A DNA stretch of 64,000 nucleotides from Herbidospora daliensis (lineage in GTDB: Bacteria; Actinomycetota; Actinomycetes; Streptosporangiales; Streptosporangiaceae): assembly GCF_001570585.1 (NCBI RefSeq), contig NZ_BBXF01000002.1, positions 1,376,077 through 1,440,076 of the forward strand, given 5' to 3'. Positions within the stretch are counted from its first letter, which is position 1, and each line of letters opens with the position of its first letter. The notes beneath the pieces were generated by a model that was given only the letters and a program-made list of their open reading frames with translations, was not told the DNA's origin and made no database searches. The position numbers were made by a program, and so were the translations under genes. Shown one piece after another: positions 39,736 through 48,013 of the stretch.

Positions 39736-41346
39736 GTGTCCTTCCGTTCGATGGCCGTCGTGTTCACGACGGCCGTCCTCACGATCGCCGGAGCGGTCGC
39801 CCTGTCGCCAGCCGAGGCCGCCTCCACGGTCGAGAACGAGGGCGCCGACTGCGCCGTCACCCTGCCCGACGCCGGGTCGCTCCCGACCAACTCCCGCCTG
39901 CCCGACCCGTTCCGGCGGCTGAACAACACCCGGATCACCAGCAAGGCCGACTGGCGGTGCCGCCGTGAGGAGATCAAGCGCCTCTCGGAGCGCTTCATCT
40001 ACGGTGAGAAGCCCGGCAAGCCGTCGAGCGTCACCGGCACCGTCTCCCGGACGAGCATCACCGTCAACGTCTCCCACCAGGGCCGCAGCTCCAGTTTCTC
40101 CGCCCCGGTCGAGGTGCCCAGCGGCAACGGTCCGTTCCCCGTCGTGGTCGTGTACGGCGGATTCGGCGCCGACATCAACACCATCAAGGCCGCCGGGGTG
40201 GCCGTCATCAGGTACGACCCCTACACGGTCGGCCGCGAAGGCACCCCGCGCACCAACAAGCAGGGCGCCTTCTACAGCATTTACGGCGCGCAGAGCCAGA
40301 CCGGCCTGCTGGCCGCCTGGGGCTGGGGCGTCTCCCGCATCATCGACGTCATCGAGGCGTCCGGGAGCTCGATCCTCAAGGCCGACGCGACCGGCGTGAC
40401 CGGCTGTTCCCGCTTCGGCAAGGGCGCGTTCGTCGCGGGCGCCTTCGACCAGCGCATCGCGCTGACCATGCCGATCGAGTCGGGCACGGCCGGCGTGCCG
40501 ATCCTGAGAGGGGTGCCGGGCGAAGGCGCGCAGAGCCTGAGCAGCGCCTACGGCGAGCAGCCGTGGTTCGGCGACGCGTTCGGCTCGTTCACCGGCAGCC
40601 CGAACCGGCTGCCCGTCGACACCCACTCGGTCGTCGCCATGATCGCTCCGCGCGGCCTGTACGTCATGGACAACCCGCACATCGCCAACCTCGGCCCGCG
40701 TTCGGCCAGCGTCGCGGCCCTGGCCGGAGCCGAGGTCTACAAGGCGCTCGGCGCGGGCGAGAACATCTCCTACTGGTCGGACGTCGCCGACGGCACCCAC
40801 TGCGCCAACCGCACGGAGTGGCGCGACCAGCTCACCAAGAACCTGCGCAAACACCTGCTGAAGACGGGCAACGACGCGGGCGCGATCCGCGTCTCGTCCC
40901 GGGCGTCGGGCAACCTGGCCGAGTGGCGCGACTGGACCACCCCCACCCTGACCGACGGCCCATACCCGAGCCCGACCCCCACTCCCACCCCCACTCCGAG
41001 TCCGACTCCCACGCCGACCCCCACCCCGACGCCGACCCCCACGCCCACCCCGACCCCCGGCGGGGCGTGCTCGGCGACGTACCGGCAGGTCAACACCTGG
41101 CCGCAGGGCTTCCAGGGTGAGGTGACGGTACGAGCAGGCACCGCCGCCATCCAGGGCTGGACCGTGACCTGGACCTGGCCCGGTTCGCAGACCGTCACCC
41201 AGATCTGGGGCGGGGTGCGGTCGGGCACCGGTCAGATCCGGAACGAGACCTACAACGGCAACCTCGGCCCGAACGCCACCACCACGTTCGGCTTCACCGG
41301 CGCCGGCACGGCCGCCACACCTACGCTGACCTGCACCAGCCCGTGA
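39736..41346 (+). CDS. Secreted CE15 glucuronoyl esterase with C-terminal CBM2
   Basis: 536 residues, GTG at 39736 with AAGGGAG seven bases upstream. Signal peptide MSFRSMAVVFTTAVLTIAGA (cut near AEA-AS). The CE15 domain (about 50-400) has the hallmark GCSRFGK at 223-229 (nucleophile S225), E248 in MPIESG and H355 in DGTHCANR. A 29-residue Pro-Thr/Ser linker (411-439) leads to a family 2 carbohydrate-binding module (443-536, Cys at both ends, WPQGFQGEVTV, IQGWTVTWTWP). CE15 enzymes cleave ester links between lignin and glucuronoxylan; CBM2 binds cellulose or xylan. The gene is monocistronic, behind two palindromic operators and before a terminator. Confidence 0.92.
   Translation: MSFRSMAVVFTTAVLTIAGAVALSPAEAASTVENEGADCAVTLPDAGSLPTNSRLPDPFRRLNNTRITSKADWRCRREEIKRLSERFIYGEKPGKPSSVTGTVSRTSITVNVSHQGRSSSFSAPVEVPSGNGPFPVVVVYGGFGADINTIKAAGVAVIRYDPYTVGREGTPRTNKQGAFYSIYGAQSQTGLLAAWGWGVSRIIDVIEASGSSILKADATGVTGCSRFGKGAFVAGAFDQRIALTMPIESGTAGVPILRGVPGEGAQSLSSAYGEQPWFGDAFGSFTGSPNRLPVDTHSVVAMIAPRGLYVMDNPHIANLGPRSASVAALAGAEVYKALGAGENISYWSDVADGTHCANRTEWRDQLTKNLRKHLLKTGNDAGAIRVSSRASGNLAEWRDWTTPTLTDGPYPSPTPTPTPTPSPTPTPTPTPTPTPTPTPTPGGACSATYRQVNTWPQGFQGEVTVRAGTAAIQGWTVTWTWPGSQTVTQIWGGVRSGTGQIRNETYNGNLGPNATTTFGFTGAGTAATPTLTCTSP
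40966..41052 (+). repeat. Pro-Thr/Ser linker repeat between CE15 and CBM2
   Basis: Low-complexity CCNACN hexamer array coding for alternating Pro-Thr with occasional Pro-Ser. It is a typical flexible, often glycosylated linker in actinobacterial cellulases and is prone to length change. Confidence 0.85.
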
Positions 41347-41361
41347 TCCTCACGCGATGAG

Positions 41362-41388
41362 TGGGCCCGTGGCGACACGGGCCCATTT
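41362..41388 (+). terminator. Terminator of the CE15 gene
   Basis: A perfect 10-bp stem TGGGCCCGTG / CACGGGCCCA with loop GCGA, followed by a short TTTC. It starts 16 bp after the stop codon. Confidence 0.75.
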
Positions 41389-41432
41389 CGTGACTTGCCG
41401 CTTTACAGCCGTCCCGGCACGATGTGGGGCTT

Positions 41433-42203
41433 GTGAGACGAACCCTCATCCCCGGACTGGTTTTAACCGTCGCCCTGGCAGGACTCGCGACGCCCGCCCA
41501 CGCCGACCCGGCCGATGACCCCAAGCTGACCGAGAACACGCTCTACACCGGTGGCACGATCCCCCGGTCGACCTGCGCCGAGAAGCCGATCAAGCGGCGC
41601 AACGACGTGGCGGCCGCGAAGGCCTACGTCACCCTCCTGATGGGCTGCCTCGACCGCGTGTGGTCGAAGCAACTGGCCAAGTCGGGCGTCAAGTTCAGGA
41701 AGCCCAAGGTCAAGCTGCTGACGAAGGACCCGGCGAGCTACTGCCGGTTGAAGTGGGAGAAGAACGACTACTCCGACTACTGCGAGGACAAGAGGGAGAT
41801 CCTCCTGGTCCTCGACCGGACCCTGCTCAACGTCGACCCCGACGACCTGTGGCTCTGGGTCACGGTCGCCAGCAGGTACGCGGAGCACGTGCAGTACCTC
41901 ACCGGCATCGAGAGGGCCATGTTCAAGATCCTCCCGGAGGAGGGCGAACCCGGCTTCGACGAGACCCTCCGGCGCACCTTCCTCCAGGCCTACTGCCTCA
42001 CCGGCGTCTTCACCGGCAGCGTCTACGCGTCGATGCCGCGACGGGCGTCCGACTGGCGGGGCGTCGTGAAGGACTGGGCCGGGCCCGGCGACAAGACCAT
42101 GGGAAGCGCCAAGAGCGTCACCTATTGGATGAACCGCGGGTTCAGCTCACGCAACCCCAAGTACTGCAACACCTGGTCCGCCCCGAACGCGCAGGTTGCC
42201 TAA
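41433..42203 (+). CDS. YpfJ-like zinc peptidase homologue lacking HExxH (paralogue 2)
   Basis: GTG 41433 is chosen (an in-frame GTG at 41424 is possible); 256 residues. Signal peptide MRRTLIPGLVLTVALAGLAT, cut near AHA-DP. It shares NTLYTGGTIPRSTCAEKPIKRR, CLDRVWSKQLAKSGVKFRKPKVKLL and the C-terminal NPKYCNTWSAPNAQVA with the neighbouring paralogue. In YpfJ-type enzymes the zinc motif is HExGH-HVQ; here it reads S147-R-Y-A-E151-H-V-Q, so both His ligands and the Glu are replaced. ELQAD is also changed to FLQAY. It is secreted and presumably non-catalytic. Promoter-proximal DNA is nearly identical to that of the next gene, indicating tandem duplication. Confidence 0.75.
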   Translation: MRRTLIPGLVLTVALAGLATPAHADPADDPKLTENTLYTGGTIPRSTCAEKPIKRRNDVAAAKAYVTLLMGCLDRVWSKQLAKSGVKFRKPKVKLLTKDPASYCRLKWEKNDYSDYCEDKREILLVLDRTLLNVDPDDLWLWVTVASRYAEHVQYLTGIERAMFKILPEEGEPGFDETLRRTFLQAYCLTGVFTGSVYASMPRRASDWRGVVKDWAGPGDKTMGSAKSVTYWMNRGFSSRNPKYCNTWSAPNAQVA

Positions 42204-42266
42204 CCACGCCCGACTTCGCCGCCCGCCCTTGCGCGATCTTCGGCGAACCACCACGATCGGGGATTT

Positions 42267-43043
42267 GTGCGACGAGCCCTCATCCCCGGTCTGGTGTCCG
42301 CCCTCGCCCTCACCGGGCTCGCTTCACCCGCGGGCGCGCATCCCCAGTCCGACCCGCTGCTCGCCGAGAACGCCCTCTATTCGACGGGGCCCATCCCGCG
42401 TTCCTCCTGCGCGGAGAAGCCGATCAAGCGGCGCAACCACGTCCCGACCGCCAGGGCCTATGTGACGTTCGTCGCCGCCTGTCTCGACCGGGTCTGGTCG
42501 AAGCAGTTCGCCAAGGCGAAGCTGCCGTTCAAGAAGCCGAAGTTGCAGCTGCTCGCCAAGAACCCGGTGTGGTTCTGCGACCTCAAATGGGATAAGCGCT
42601 GGTCGTCCGGCTACTGCGGCGACTACCGGACGATCACCGTCGTCCTCGACCGGCGGATGCTCAACCGCGACCCGGACGACCTGTCGCTCTTCACGCTCAC
42701 CGCCGCCCTCTACGGCGAGCACGTGCAGCGGCTCGCCGGGATCGAGAAGGCGTGGGTGCGGGCCCTTCCCGAGCCGCAGGACCTCGGTTTCGAGGAGGAC
42801 GAGGACGACATCGTCCGCCGGGTGCTGTTGCAGGCGGAGTGCTTCGGCGCCGCCTTCACGGCCAGCGTCTATCCGTCGATGCCGCGGAAGAAGTCCGACT
42901 GGACGGACCTCGTGCGCAAACGGACCAAGGAGCGCCACATGGGCGGCGCGGAGAACATCACGTACTGGCTGAACCAGGGTTTCACCACGCGTGACCTGCA
43001 GGACTGCAACACCTGGCGAGCGGAGAACTGGCGGGTCGCCTGA
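42267..43043 (+). CDS. YpfJ-like zinc peptidase homologue lacking HExxH (paralogue 3)
   Basis: 258 residues, GTG at 42267. Signal peptide MRRALIPGLVSALALTGLAS, cut near AGA-HP. Closely related to the preceding gene (CAEKPIKRRN, CLDRVWSKQ, DPDDL, CNTW). The motif corresponding to HExGH-HVQ is A147-L-Y-G-E151-H-V-Q, again without zinc ligands, and LLQAEC replaces ELQADC. The pattern xxYxEHVQ is shared with paralogue 2, so the loss predates the duplication. It has its own upstream region (63 bp) with CACGAT nine bases before the GTG, which may be a leaderless promoter. Confidence 0.75.
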   Translation: MRRALIPGLVSALALTGLASPAGAHPQSDPLLAENALYSTGPIPRSSCAEKPIKRRNHVPTARAYVTFVAACLDRVWSKQFAKAKLPFKKPKLQLLAKNPVWFCDLKWDKRWSSGYCGDYRTITVVLDRRMLNRDPDDLSLFTLTAALYGEHVQRLAGIEKAWVRALPEPQDLGFEEDEDDIVRRVLLQAECFGAAFTASVYPSMPRKKSDWTDLVRKRTKERHMGGAENITYWLNQGFTTRDLQDCNTWRAENWRVA

Positions 43044-43119
43044 AATCTCAGGATCTTGCCAAGAAGGGTCCCTATCGTCCCGAGCGCCAAGAACGCTCAC
43101 ACGAAAGGGAATCCCTCCC

Positions 43120-43650
43120 ATGCGGCGTAGTACCTTCGTCCCCGCTCTGCTCGGCGCGGCTCTGGCCGGCGCCACCCTGGTCGGCGTCGCCCCCGCTTCG
43201 GCGACGACCGGCACCCCGTGCGAGAAGGCGCCGTGGATCGGCCAGGTTCAGGGCAAGCCCAAGGGCCTCACCCCGGGGGCTCGGGCCGGTAACTACTTCT
43301 GGCACGACAAGGCCGGCTTCCACCTGCGCATCACCCAGAAGAAGCCGCGCAAGGCCACGACCTACACCGGCACCATCACCTCGAACACCCCGATCCGCGA
43401 CTTCAAGTGGGTCAAGCTCGAGGAGAAGCAGGACTCGGTCGTGCTGTCCGAGGACAAGCTGACCATCACCTTCAAGGTCGTCAACCACGGCTGGGTCGAC
43501 GGCTTCTCGTTCCGCACCTCGTGCGCCGACAGCCTGACCGTCTCGGGGCTGACCATCAACACGAAGGCGCTGCCGGCCGGCAAGGTCTACCTGGGCAAGA
43601 CCAAGGCCCACCCGGCCTCCATCCCCTTCACCGTGCACCGCAAGGCTTAA
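43120..43650 (+). CDS. Secreted hypothetical protein
   Basis: 176 residues, ATG at 43120 (AAAGGGA upstream). Signal peptide MRRSTFVPALLGAALAGATL, cut near ASA-TT. The mature part is a beta-rich domain of about 145 residues with two Cys (C34, C145 region) that may form a disulphide; repeated short strands (FHLRITQKK, TYTGTITSN, LTITFKVVNHGWVDGFSFRTSC) suggest an Ig-like or jelly-roll fold. I do not recognise the family. It lies between the paralogous pseudo-peptidases and a two-component system, on the same strand, 44 bp before the response regulator. Confidence 0.7.
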   Translation: MRRSTFVPALLGAALAGATLVGVAPASATTGTPCEKAPWIGQVQGKPKGLTPGARAGNYFWHDKAGFHLRITQKKPRKATTYTGTITSNTPIRDFKWVKLEEKQDSVVLSEDKLTITFKVVNHGWVDGFSFRTSCADSLTVSGLTINTKALPAGKVYLGKTKAHPASIPFTVHRKA

Positions 43651-43694
43651 ACTGCCAGGTCCGGCCACGTTTCGGCCGGAGGAGGTAAGAGCAG

Positions 43695-44378
43695 ATGGGC
43701 GCACACCGGATCCTGGCCGTCGACGACGACCCGGCGATTCTCCGGGTGCTGCGGCGCGGGCTCACCCTGGAAGGCTTCGCCGTGGAGGCGGCCGGCGGCG
43801 GCCAGGCCGCCCTGGAGATAGCCGACCGGGTCGACGCGATCGTCCTGGACGTCTCGATGCCCGGCGTGACCGGCATCCAGGTGTGCGCCGAACTGCGCCG
43901 CCGCGGTTCTGAGGTGCCGATCCTCATGTTGTCGGCCCTCGACGAGGTCGCCGACCGCGTCGCCGGTCTCACCGCCGGGGCCGACGACTACATGGTCAAA
44001 CCGTTCGACCTCACCGAACTGGCGCTGCGGCTGCGGGCGCTGCTGCGCCGGGCGGGTGCGGCGGCGCCCGTCGGCTCGGGTGTGCGCGCGGGCGGGCTGG
44101 TGCTCGACACCGACGGCCGCGACGCCGTCTTCAACGGACGCCCCCTCTCGCTCACCCGGCGGGAGTTCGACCTGCTCGAGGTGCTGGCCAGGAACCACGG
44201 CATCGTGTTGTCGCGCGAGGTGCTGCTCGAACGCGTCTGGGGCTACGACTTCGCGGTCACCGCCAACGCGGTCGAGACGTTCATCGGCTACCTGCGCAGG
44301 AAACTCGAAGCCGAGGGCGAGCCCCGGATTCTCGAGACGGTCCGCGGCGTCGGCTACGTGCTGCGGGTCCGGTCGTGA
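43695..44378 (+). CDS. OmpR/PhoB-family response regulator
   Basis: 227 residues, ATG at 43695 with GGAGG upstream. Receiver domain with acidic cluster D10-D11-D12, phosphoacceptor D52 (IVLDVSMPG), Thr/Ser at LMLSA and K102 region (DDYMVKPFD). Winged-helix output domain at about 130-225 (LSLTRREFDLLEVLARNHG...VETFIGYLRRKLE...RGVGYVLR). It pairs with the histidine kinase that starts inside its stop codon. The regulated genes are unknown; the secreted gene just upstream is a candidate. Confidence 0.95.
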   Translation: MGAHRILAVDDDPAILRVLRRGLTLEGFAVEAAGGGQAALEIADRVDAIVLDVSMPGVTGIQVCAELRRRGSEVPILMLSALDEVADRVAGLTAGADDYMVKPFDLTELALRLRALLRRAGAAAPVGSGVRAGGLVLDTDGRDAVFNGRPLSLTRREFDLLEVLARNHGIVLSREVLLERVWGYDFAVTANAVETFIGYLRRKLEAEGEPRILETVRGVGYVLRVRS

Positions 44379-45736
44379 GACTGTCGACCCGGTTCGCGCT
44401 GGGCGTGGCCCTCTTGATGCCGCTGCTGGTCGGGCTGGCCGGGCTGCTGTTCGTCCGGTTGTCGGTCGACGACCTGGAGACCGCCCGCGACGCGCGGCTG
44501 ACCCAGCGCCTCCAGGCGTTCACCCCGCTCGCCCTGAACCACACCCAGCGCCCGCTCCGGTTGCGCCCCCCGGAGGGCGAGTCGTCCGAGGGCGTGTACG
44601 TCGACCCGGTCCGCGGCCAGCCGCTGGTCATCGGCGCCGTCCCGCCGAAACTGCCGCCCCCGGCGACGGCGCCCGCGACCGACGGGACCTGGCGTTACGT
44701 CAGCACCGACCTGGGCCGCCGCGGCCGCCTGTGGATCTTCGAGGAGCAGGGCCCTCTCCAGGCCCAGATCTCCGACCTGTACGACCAGCTCCTGATCGCC
44801 ACCCTGATCGCGCTGGCCGCCGGGGCCGCCGCCGGGCTGACCCTCGGCCGGTTCACGCTCCGCCCGCTGACCCGCCTGACCAAGGACGTGAAGGCGGGCA
44901 ACGGCCGGCTCACCCGCAAGACCCGCGCCCGGGAGATCGACGAGCTGGCCGGCCTGGTCAACCGCCTCCTCGACCGCCGCGACGAGGCCGTGCACCGCAC
45001 CGCCGAGGCGCTGGAGACCGCCCGCGCCTTCGCCGCCACCGCCGCCCACGAACTGCGCACCCCGCTGACCAGCATGGGCGGCAACATCGCCCTGCTCGGC
45101 TACCCGACCCTGCCGCCGGAGGACCGCGTCGAGGTCATCCGCGACCTGGCCATGGAACAGGCCCGCGTCGAACGCCTCATCACGATGCTCCGCCAGCTGG
45201 CCAGGGGCGAACTGATGGAACCCGACTCGCTGAAGGACGTCGACCTGGCGGGGGTGAGCGAGGTGGCCGTACAGGAGGCGACCCGAAGGCACCGCCACGC
45301 CCGCTTCGTCGCCCACCTCCCCGACGCGGCCATGGTCAGGGGCTGGCCCGAGGGCCTGCGCATGATCGTCGACAACCTCCTGGAGAACGCCGCCGTCCAC
45401 GGCGTCGGCCCCCACGGAACGGTGCGGGTGGAGCTGTCGGTCCGCGTGGAGGGCACGGTGGCCCTGCTCCGCGTGGCCGACGACGGCCCCGGCATGCCGC
45501 GCGAACTGCACCAGGAGGCGTTCAACCGCTTCAGCCGCCGCGCGGGCAGCCCCGGAACGGGCCTCGGCCTGACCCTGATCCACCAGCAGGTCGTTCTGCA
45601 CGGAGGCACGGTCGAGATCGAGCCGTCGTCGGGACGCGGGTTGTCGGTCCTGGTGCAGATGCCGATCGCGTGGCGGCCCGACGGGCCGAGCGACGGATTG
45701 TCATGGTTGTCGCTGCACCAGAAGGGCGTTGCCTGA
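44375..45736 (+). CDS. Sensor histidine kinase
   Basis: 453 residues, GTG at 44375 overlapping the regulator by 4 bp. TM1 (LGVALLMPLLVGLAGLLFV), an extracytoplasmic loop of about 105 residues with no recognised sensor, TM2 (LLIATLIALAAGAAAGLTL), HAMP (about 160-205), HisKA with H225 in AAHELRTPLTSM, and HATPase with N-box MIVDNLLENAAVHG, DDGPGMP and GTGLGLTLI. It is the cognate kinase of the upstream OmpR-type regulator; the signal is unknown. Confidence 0.95.
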   Translation: MRLSTRFALGVALLMPLLVGLAGLLFVRLSVDDLETARDARLTQRLQAFTPLALNHTQRPLRLRPPEGESSEGVYVDPVRGQPLVIGAVPPKLPPPATAPATDGTWRYVSTDLGRRGRLWIFEEQGPLQAQISDLYDQLLIATLIALAAGAAAGLTLGRFTLRPLTRLTKDVKAGNGRLTRKTRAREIDELAGLVNRLLDRRDEAVHRTAEALETARAFAATAAHELRTPLTSMGGNIALLGYPTLPPEDRVEVIRDLAMEQARVERLITMLRQLARGELMEPDSLKDVDLAGVSEVAVQEATRRHRHARFVAHLPDAAMVRGWPEGLRMIVDNLLENAAVHGVGPHGTVRVELSVRVEGTVALLRVADDGPGMPRELHQEAFNRFSRRAGSPGTGLGLTLIHQQVVLHGGTVEIEPSSGRGLSVLVQMPIAWRPDGPSDGLSWLSLHQKGVA

Positions 45737-45787
45737 ACGCGCCAGATGTGAGGTCACAGACCGGTCTCGCCCGATAAGCGCGGCACA

Positions 45788-45805
45788 CTGACAAGGATCT
45801 GTCAG
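45788..45805. promoter_or_regulatory. Inverted repeat before the kinase-lysozyme fusion gene
   Basis: CTGACA-AGGATC-TGTCAG, 21 bp upstream of the ATG at 45826. Its position suggests an operator or a short mRNA hairpin near the ribosome-binding region. The binder is unknown. Confidence 0.45.
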
Positions 45806-45825
45806 CGCCAATCGGGGATGGTGTC

Positions 45826-47298
45826 ATGTCAGTGGTCGACGACGCCTGGGCTGTGACGGTTCCAGCCGGCTATCAGGTGGGGGAGTGGGAGGTCACGCGG
45901 CCGATCGCCTCGGGGAGCTGGGCCAGCGTCTACGAGGGCAGGCGGTCGTGCGGGCGGGTGTCGGCGCTCAAGTTCCTGCCGACAGGGACCGTCACCCGCC
46001 GGCAGGTGCGCCACCTGCGGGACATGGCCCAGCGCGAGATCCGGCTGCACGACCAGCTGCGGCACGACCGGCTCATCGGCCTGCACGAGATCATCACGGT
46101 CGACGACGCCGCGCGGCCCGAGCTCGACGGCGCGTGCGTGCTGGTCACCGAGCGGGCGGAGCGGTCGCTGGCCGATCTGGTCGAAGACGGCGTCGCGGTA
46201 CGGCGCACGCCGCGCATCCTGGCCGAGATCTGCGAGGGTCTCGCGCACATGCACGAGCAGAAGTGGGTGCACGGCGACCTGAAGCCGAGCAACATCCTGC
46301 TGATGGCCGACGGCTCGGTGCGGCTGGCCGACTTCGGGCTGAGCGCCGAACTGCACGGCACCCACGGCTACCTGCCGCCGATCGGGTCGATGGACCACCT
46401 GCCGCCCGAACGCTGGAGCGAGCCCCTCACCGTGAAGGGCAACGCGGTCCGCACCTCGGCCGACATCTGGGCCCTCGGCGTCACGGCCTGCCAGCTCTTC
46501 ACCGGCCGCTACCCGTTCGCCGCGCCGACCGCGCGCGGCCGCTACGTCGCCGCGGCCGAGTACGCCGCCGGGCACCGCGGCCTCGACCTGCCCGCGTCGA
46601 TCCCCGAGGGCTGGCGGGCGTGGATCGCCGCGTGCCTCTCCCGGGACGCGCGGGCCCGGCCGACCGCCTTCGACCTGCTGCACCGAGCGCGCGTGCTCAA
46701 CGGCGCGCCCGACCCGACCACCCCGCTCCCGAGGCGGCTGGCCCGGTCGGTCGTGGCCGGGCTCCTGGTCATCGGCTGTACGGCGGCCTCGACCGTCCAG
46801 GACCTCTATCACGACCCCTTCGCGCGGTGGCTGAACCCGGCGGCGACCGACATCCCGGTCGAGTACAAGGAACTGATCGTCGAGGCGGGCACGATGTGCG
46901 AGGAGCCGGGGCTCAGCCCGGCGCTGGTCGCCGGCATGCTGAAGGCCGAGAGCGACTTCGACCCCGCGTTGTCCGACCCCGACAACCACGAATACGGCAT
47001 CGCCCGCTGGACGCCGAGCGTGCTCCAGTACTACCTGCCGAACGACCGGCGGGGCACCGTGCCGGAACCGCCGCTCACGGTGCACGACTCGATCCCGGCG
47101 GTCGGGCGGTACCTGTGCGTCAGGCTGCCGCTGATGTCGTCGGTGCCCGGCGACCCGGGGCTGCTGGGCGCGGCGGCCTTCCGCAGCTCCGACGACGTGA
47201 TCCGAAGGGAGAACGGGGTGCCCGAGCGTTTCCGCGCCCACGTCGAGAAGGTGCGCGCCGCCCGTGACCGCTATCTGCCCACGTCAGCCGTCGAGTAG
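45826..47298 (+). CDS. Membrane Ser/Thr protein kinase fused to an extracellular lysozyme-like domain
   Basis: 490 residues, ATG at 45826. Hanks-type kinase: glycine loop IASGSWASV (28-36), K49 (SALKF), HGDLKPSN with catalytic D151, DFG at 169-171, PPERW near 193-197 and SADIWALGVTACQLFTG. One hydrophobic segment (about 305-322) leads to an outer domain (about 345-487) with a lytic-transglycosylase/lysozyme-like motif GLSPALVAGMLKAESDFDP, where E375 is the likely catalytic or ligand Glu, followed by YGIARWTPSVLQYYLP. PASTA domains, the usual muropeptide sensors of such kinases, are absent. I infer a kinase whose outer domain binds or cuts peptidoglycan. It is convergent with an FHA gene (15-bp overlap), a plausible phospho-Thr reader. 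Confidence 0.82.
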   Translation: MSVVDDAWAVTVPAGYQVGEWEVTRPIASGSWASVYEGRRSCGRVSALKFLPTGTVTRRQVRHLRDMAQREIRLHDQLRHDRLIGLHEIITVDDAARPELDGACVLVTERAERSLADLVEDGVAVRRTPRILAEICEGLAHMHEQKWVHGDLKPSNILLMADGSVRLADFGLSAELHGTHGYLPPIGSMDHLPPERWSEPLTVKGNAVRTSADIWALGVTACQLFTGRYPFAAPTARGRYVAAAEYAAGHRGLDLPASIPEGWRAWIAACLSRDARARPTAFDLLHRARVLNGAPDPTTPLPRRLARSVVAGLLVIGCTAASTVQDLYHDPFARWLNPAATDIPVEYKELIVEAGTMCEEPGLSPALVAGMLKAESDFDPALSDPDNHEYGIARWTPSVLQYYLPNDRRGTVPEPPLTVHDSIPAVGRYLCVRLPLMSSVPGDPGLLGAAAFRSSDDVIRRENGVPERFRAHVEKVRAARDRYLPTSAVE

Positions 47299-47994
47299 CT
47301 TCAGGTGCTCCTCGCGGACGAGGTCGAAGCGCAGCGCGATCGAGACGAGTGAGGCCCGCTGCCAGTCTGCCTTGCGGGTCTCGCCGTCGGGCTTCACCCG
47401 CAGCTTGGTGCGCGCCAGGTAGTCGATGTGGAAGTTGACCCCGCTGCGGGTCAGGTCGGCGCCGCCGATCCGGTCGAGGATCTGCGGCACGGTCGGGATC
47501 ACCGTGGACGCGCAGTCGCGCAGCTTCGGCTCGCACAGGGCGACCAGGACGAGGAAGTACTTCGCCGACTCGTCGAGCGAGAACATCGACAACGTCGGCT
47601 CGCCGTGATGAGGCCGGGCGCGGTCGACGAAACGGTGCTGCGAGGCGAACACGAGAAACGAACATTCGCCGACGGCGACCGGCAGCACGACCCGCGCGAA
47701 TTCGAAGGGAATGGGCGCGGCGGCCCTTCCCGGCGCCACTTTGACGTATTCGCCGCCGCCTTCCGGATTCTCCACGACCAGCGTGGAGTCGTGGCTGAAA
47801 TTGGTCAGCATCCAGAAGTCGTGCACGGCCGTGACGGCCCCGGCCAGGCGGGACACCTCGGGATGGGCCAGCGGGAAATCGACGGGATGATTCTCCGCGC
47901 CACGCCCGAACGTGACCTCTTCACCGGGATTCAACACCAGCGTTCCCGTGGTGGATCTCTCGCCCTGCAGAAGAACTGTTCGGTCGACGGCCAC
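47284..47994 (-). CDS. FHA-domain protein
   Basis: 236 residues, GTG at 47994. FHA-like domain at about 10-115 (GEEVTFGRGAENHPVDFPLAHPEVSRLAGAV), with the conserved Gly-Arg and Ser-Arg positions; the usual His after SR is replaced. The C-terminal 100 residues (SAKYFLVLVALCEPKLRDCASTVIPTVPQILDRIGGADL...VNFHIDYLARTKLRV) look like a winged-helix module. FHA domains bind phospho-threonine peptides. Its convergent partner is a Ser/Thr kinase, so the two probably form a signalling pair. An FHA-HTH protein could carry a phospho-signal directly to DNA; this is inference. Confidence 0.82.
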   Translation of the reverse strand: MAVDRTVLLQGERSTTGTLVLNPGEEVTFGRGAENHPVDFPLAHPEVSRLAGAVTAVHDFWMLTNFSHDSTLVVENPEGGGEYVKVAPGRAAAPIPFEFARVVLPVAVGECSFLVFASQHRFVDRARPHHGEPTLSMFSLDESAKYFLVLVALCEPKLRDCASTVIPTVPQILDRIGGADLTRSGVNFHIDYLARTKLRVKPDGETRKADWQRASLVSIALRFDLVREEHLKLLDG

Positions 47995-48013
47995 CCCGCC
48001 AGCCTAAGCTCAG

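Noticed and set aside
40966-41052. CCNACN array considered as a microsatellite or recombination site
   Set aside because: It codes in frame for a Pro-Thr linker between two domains, which explains it fully.
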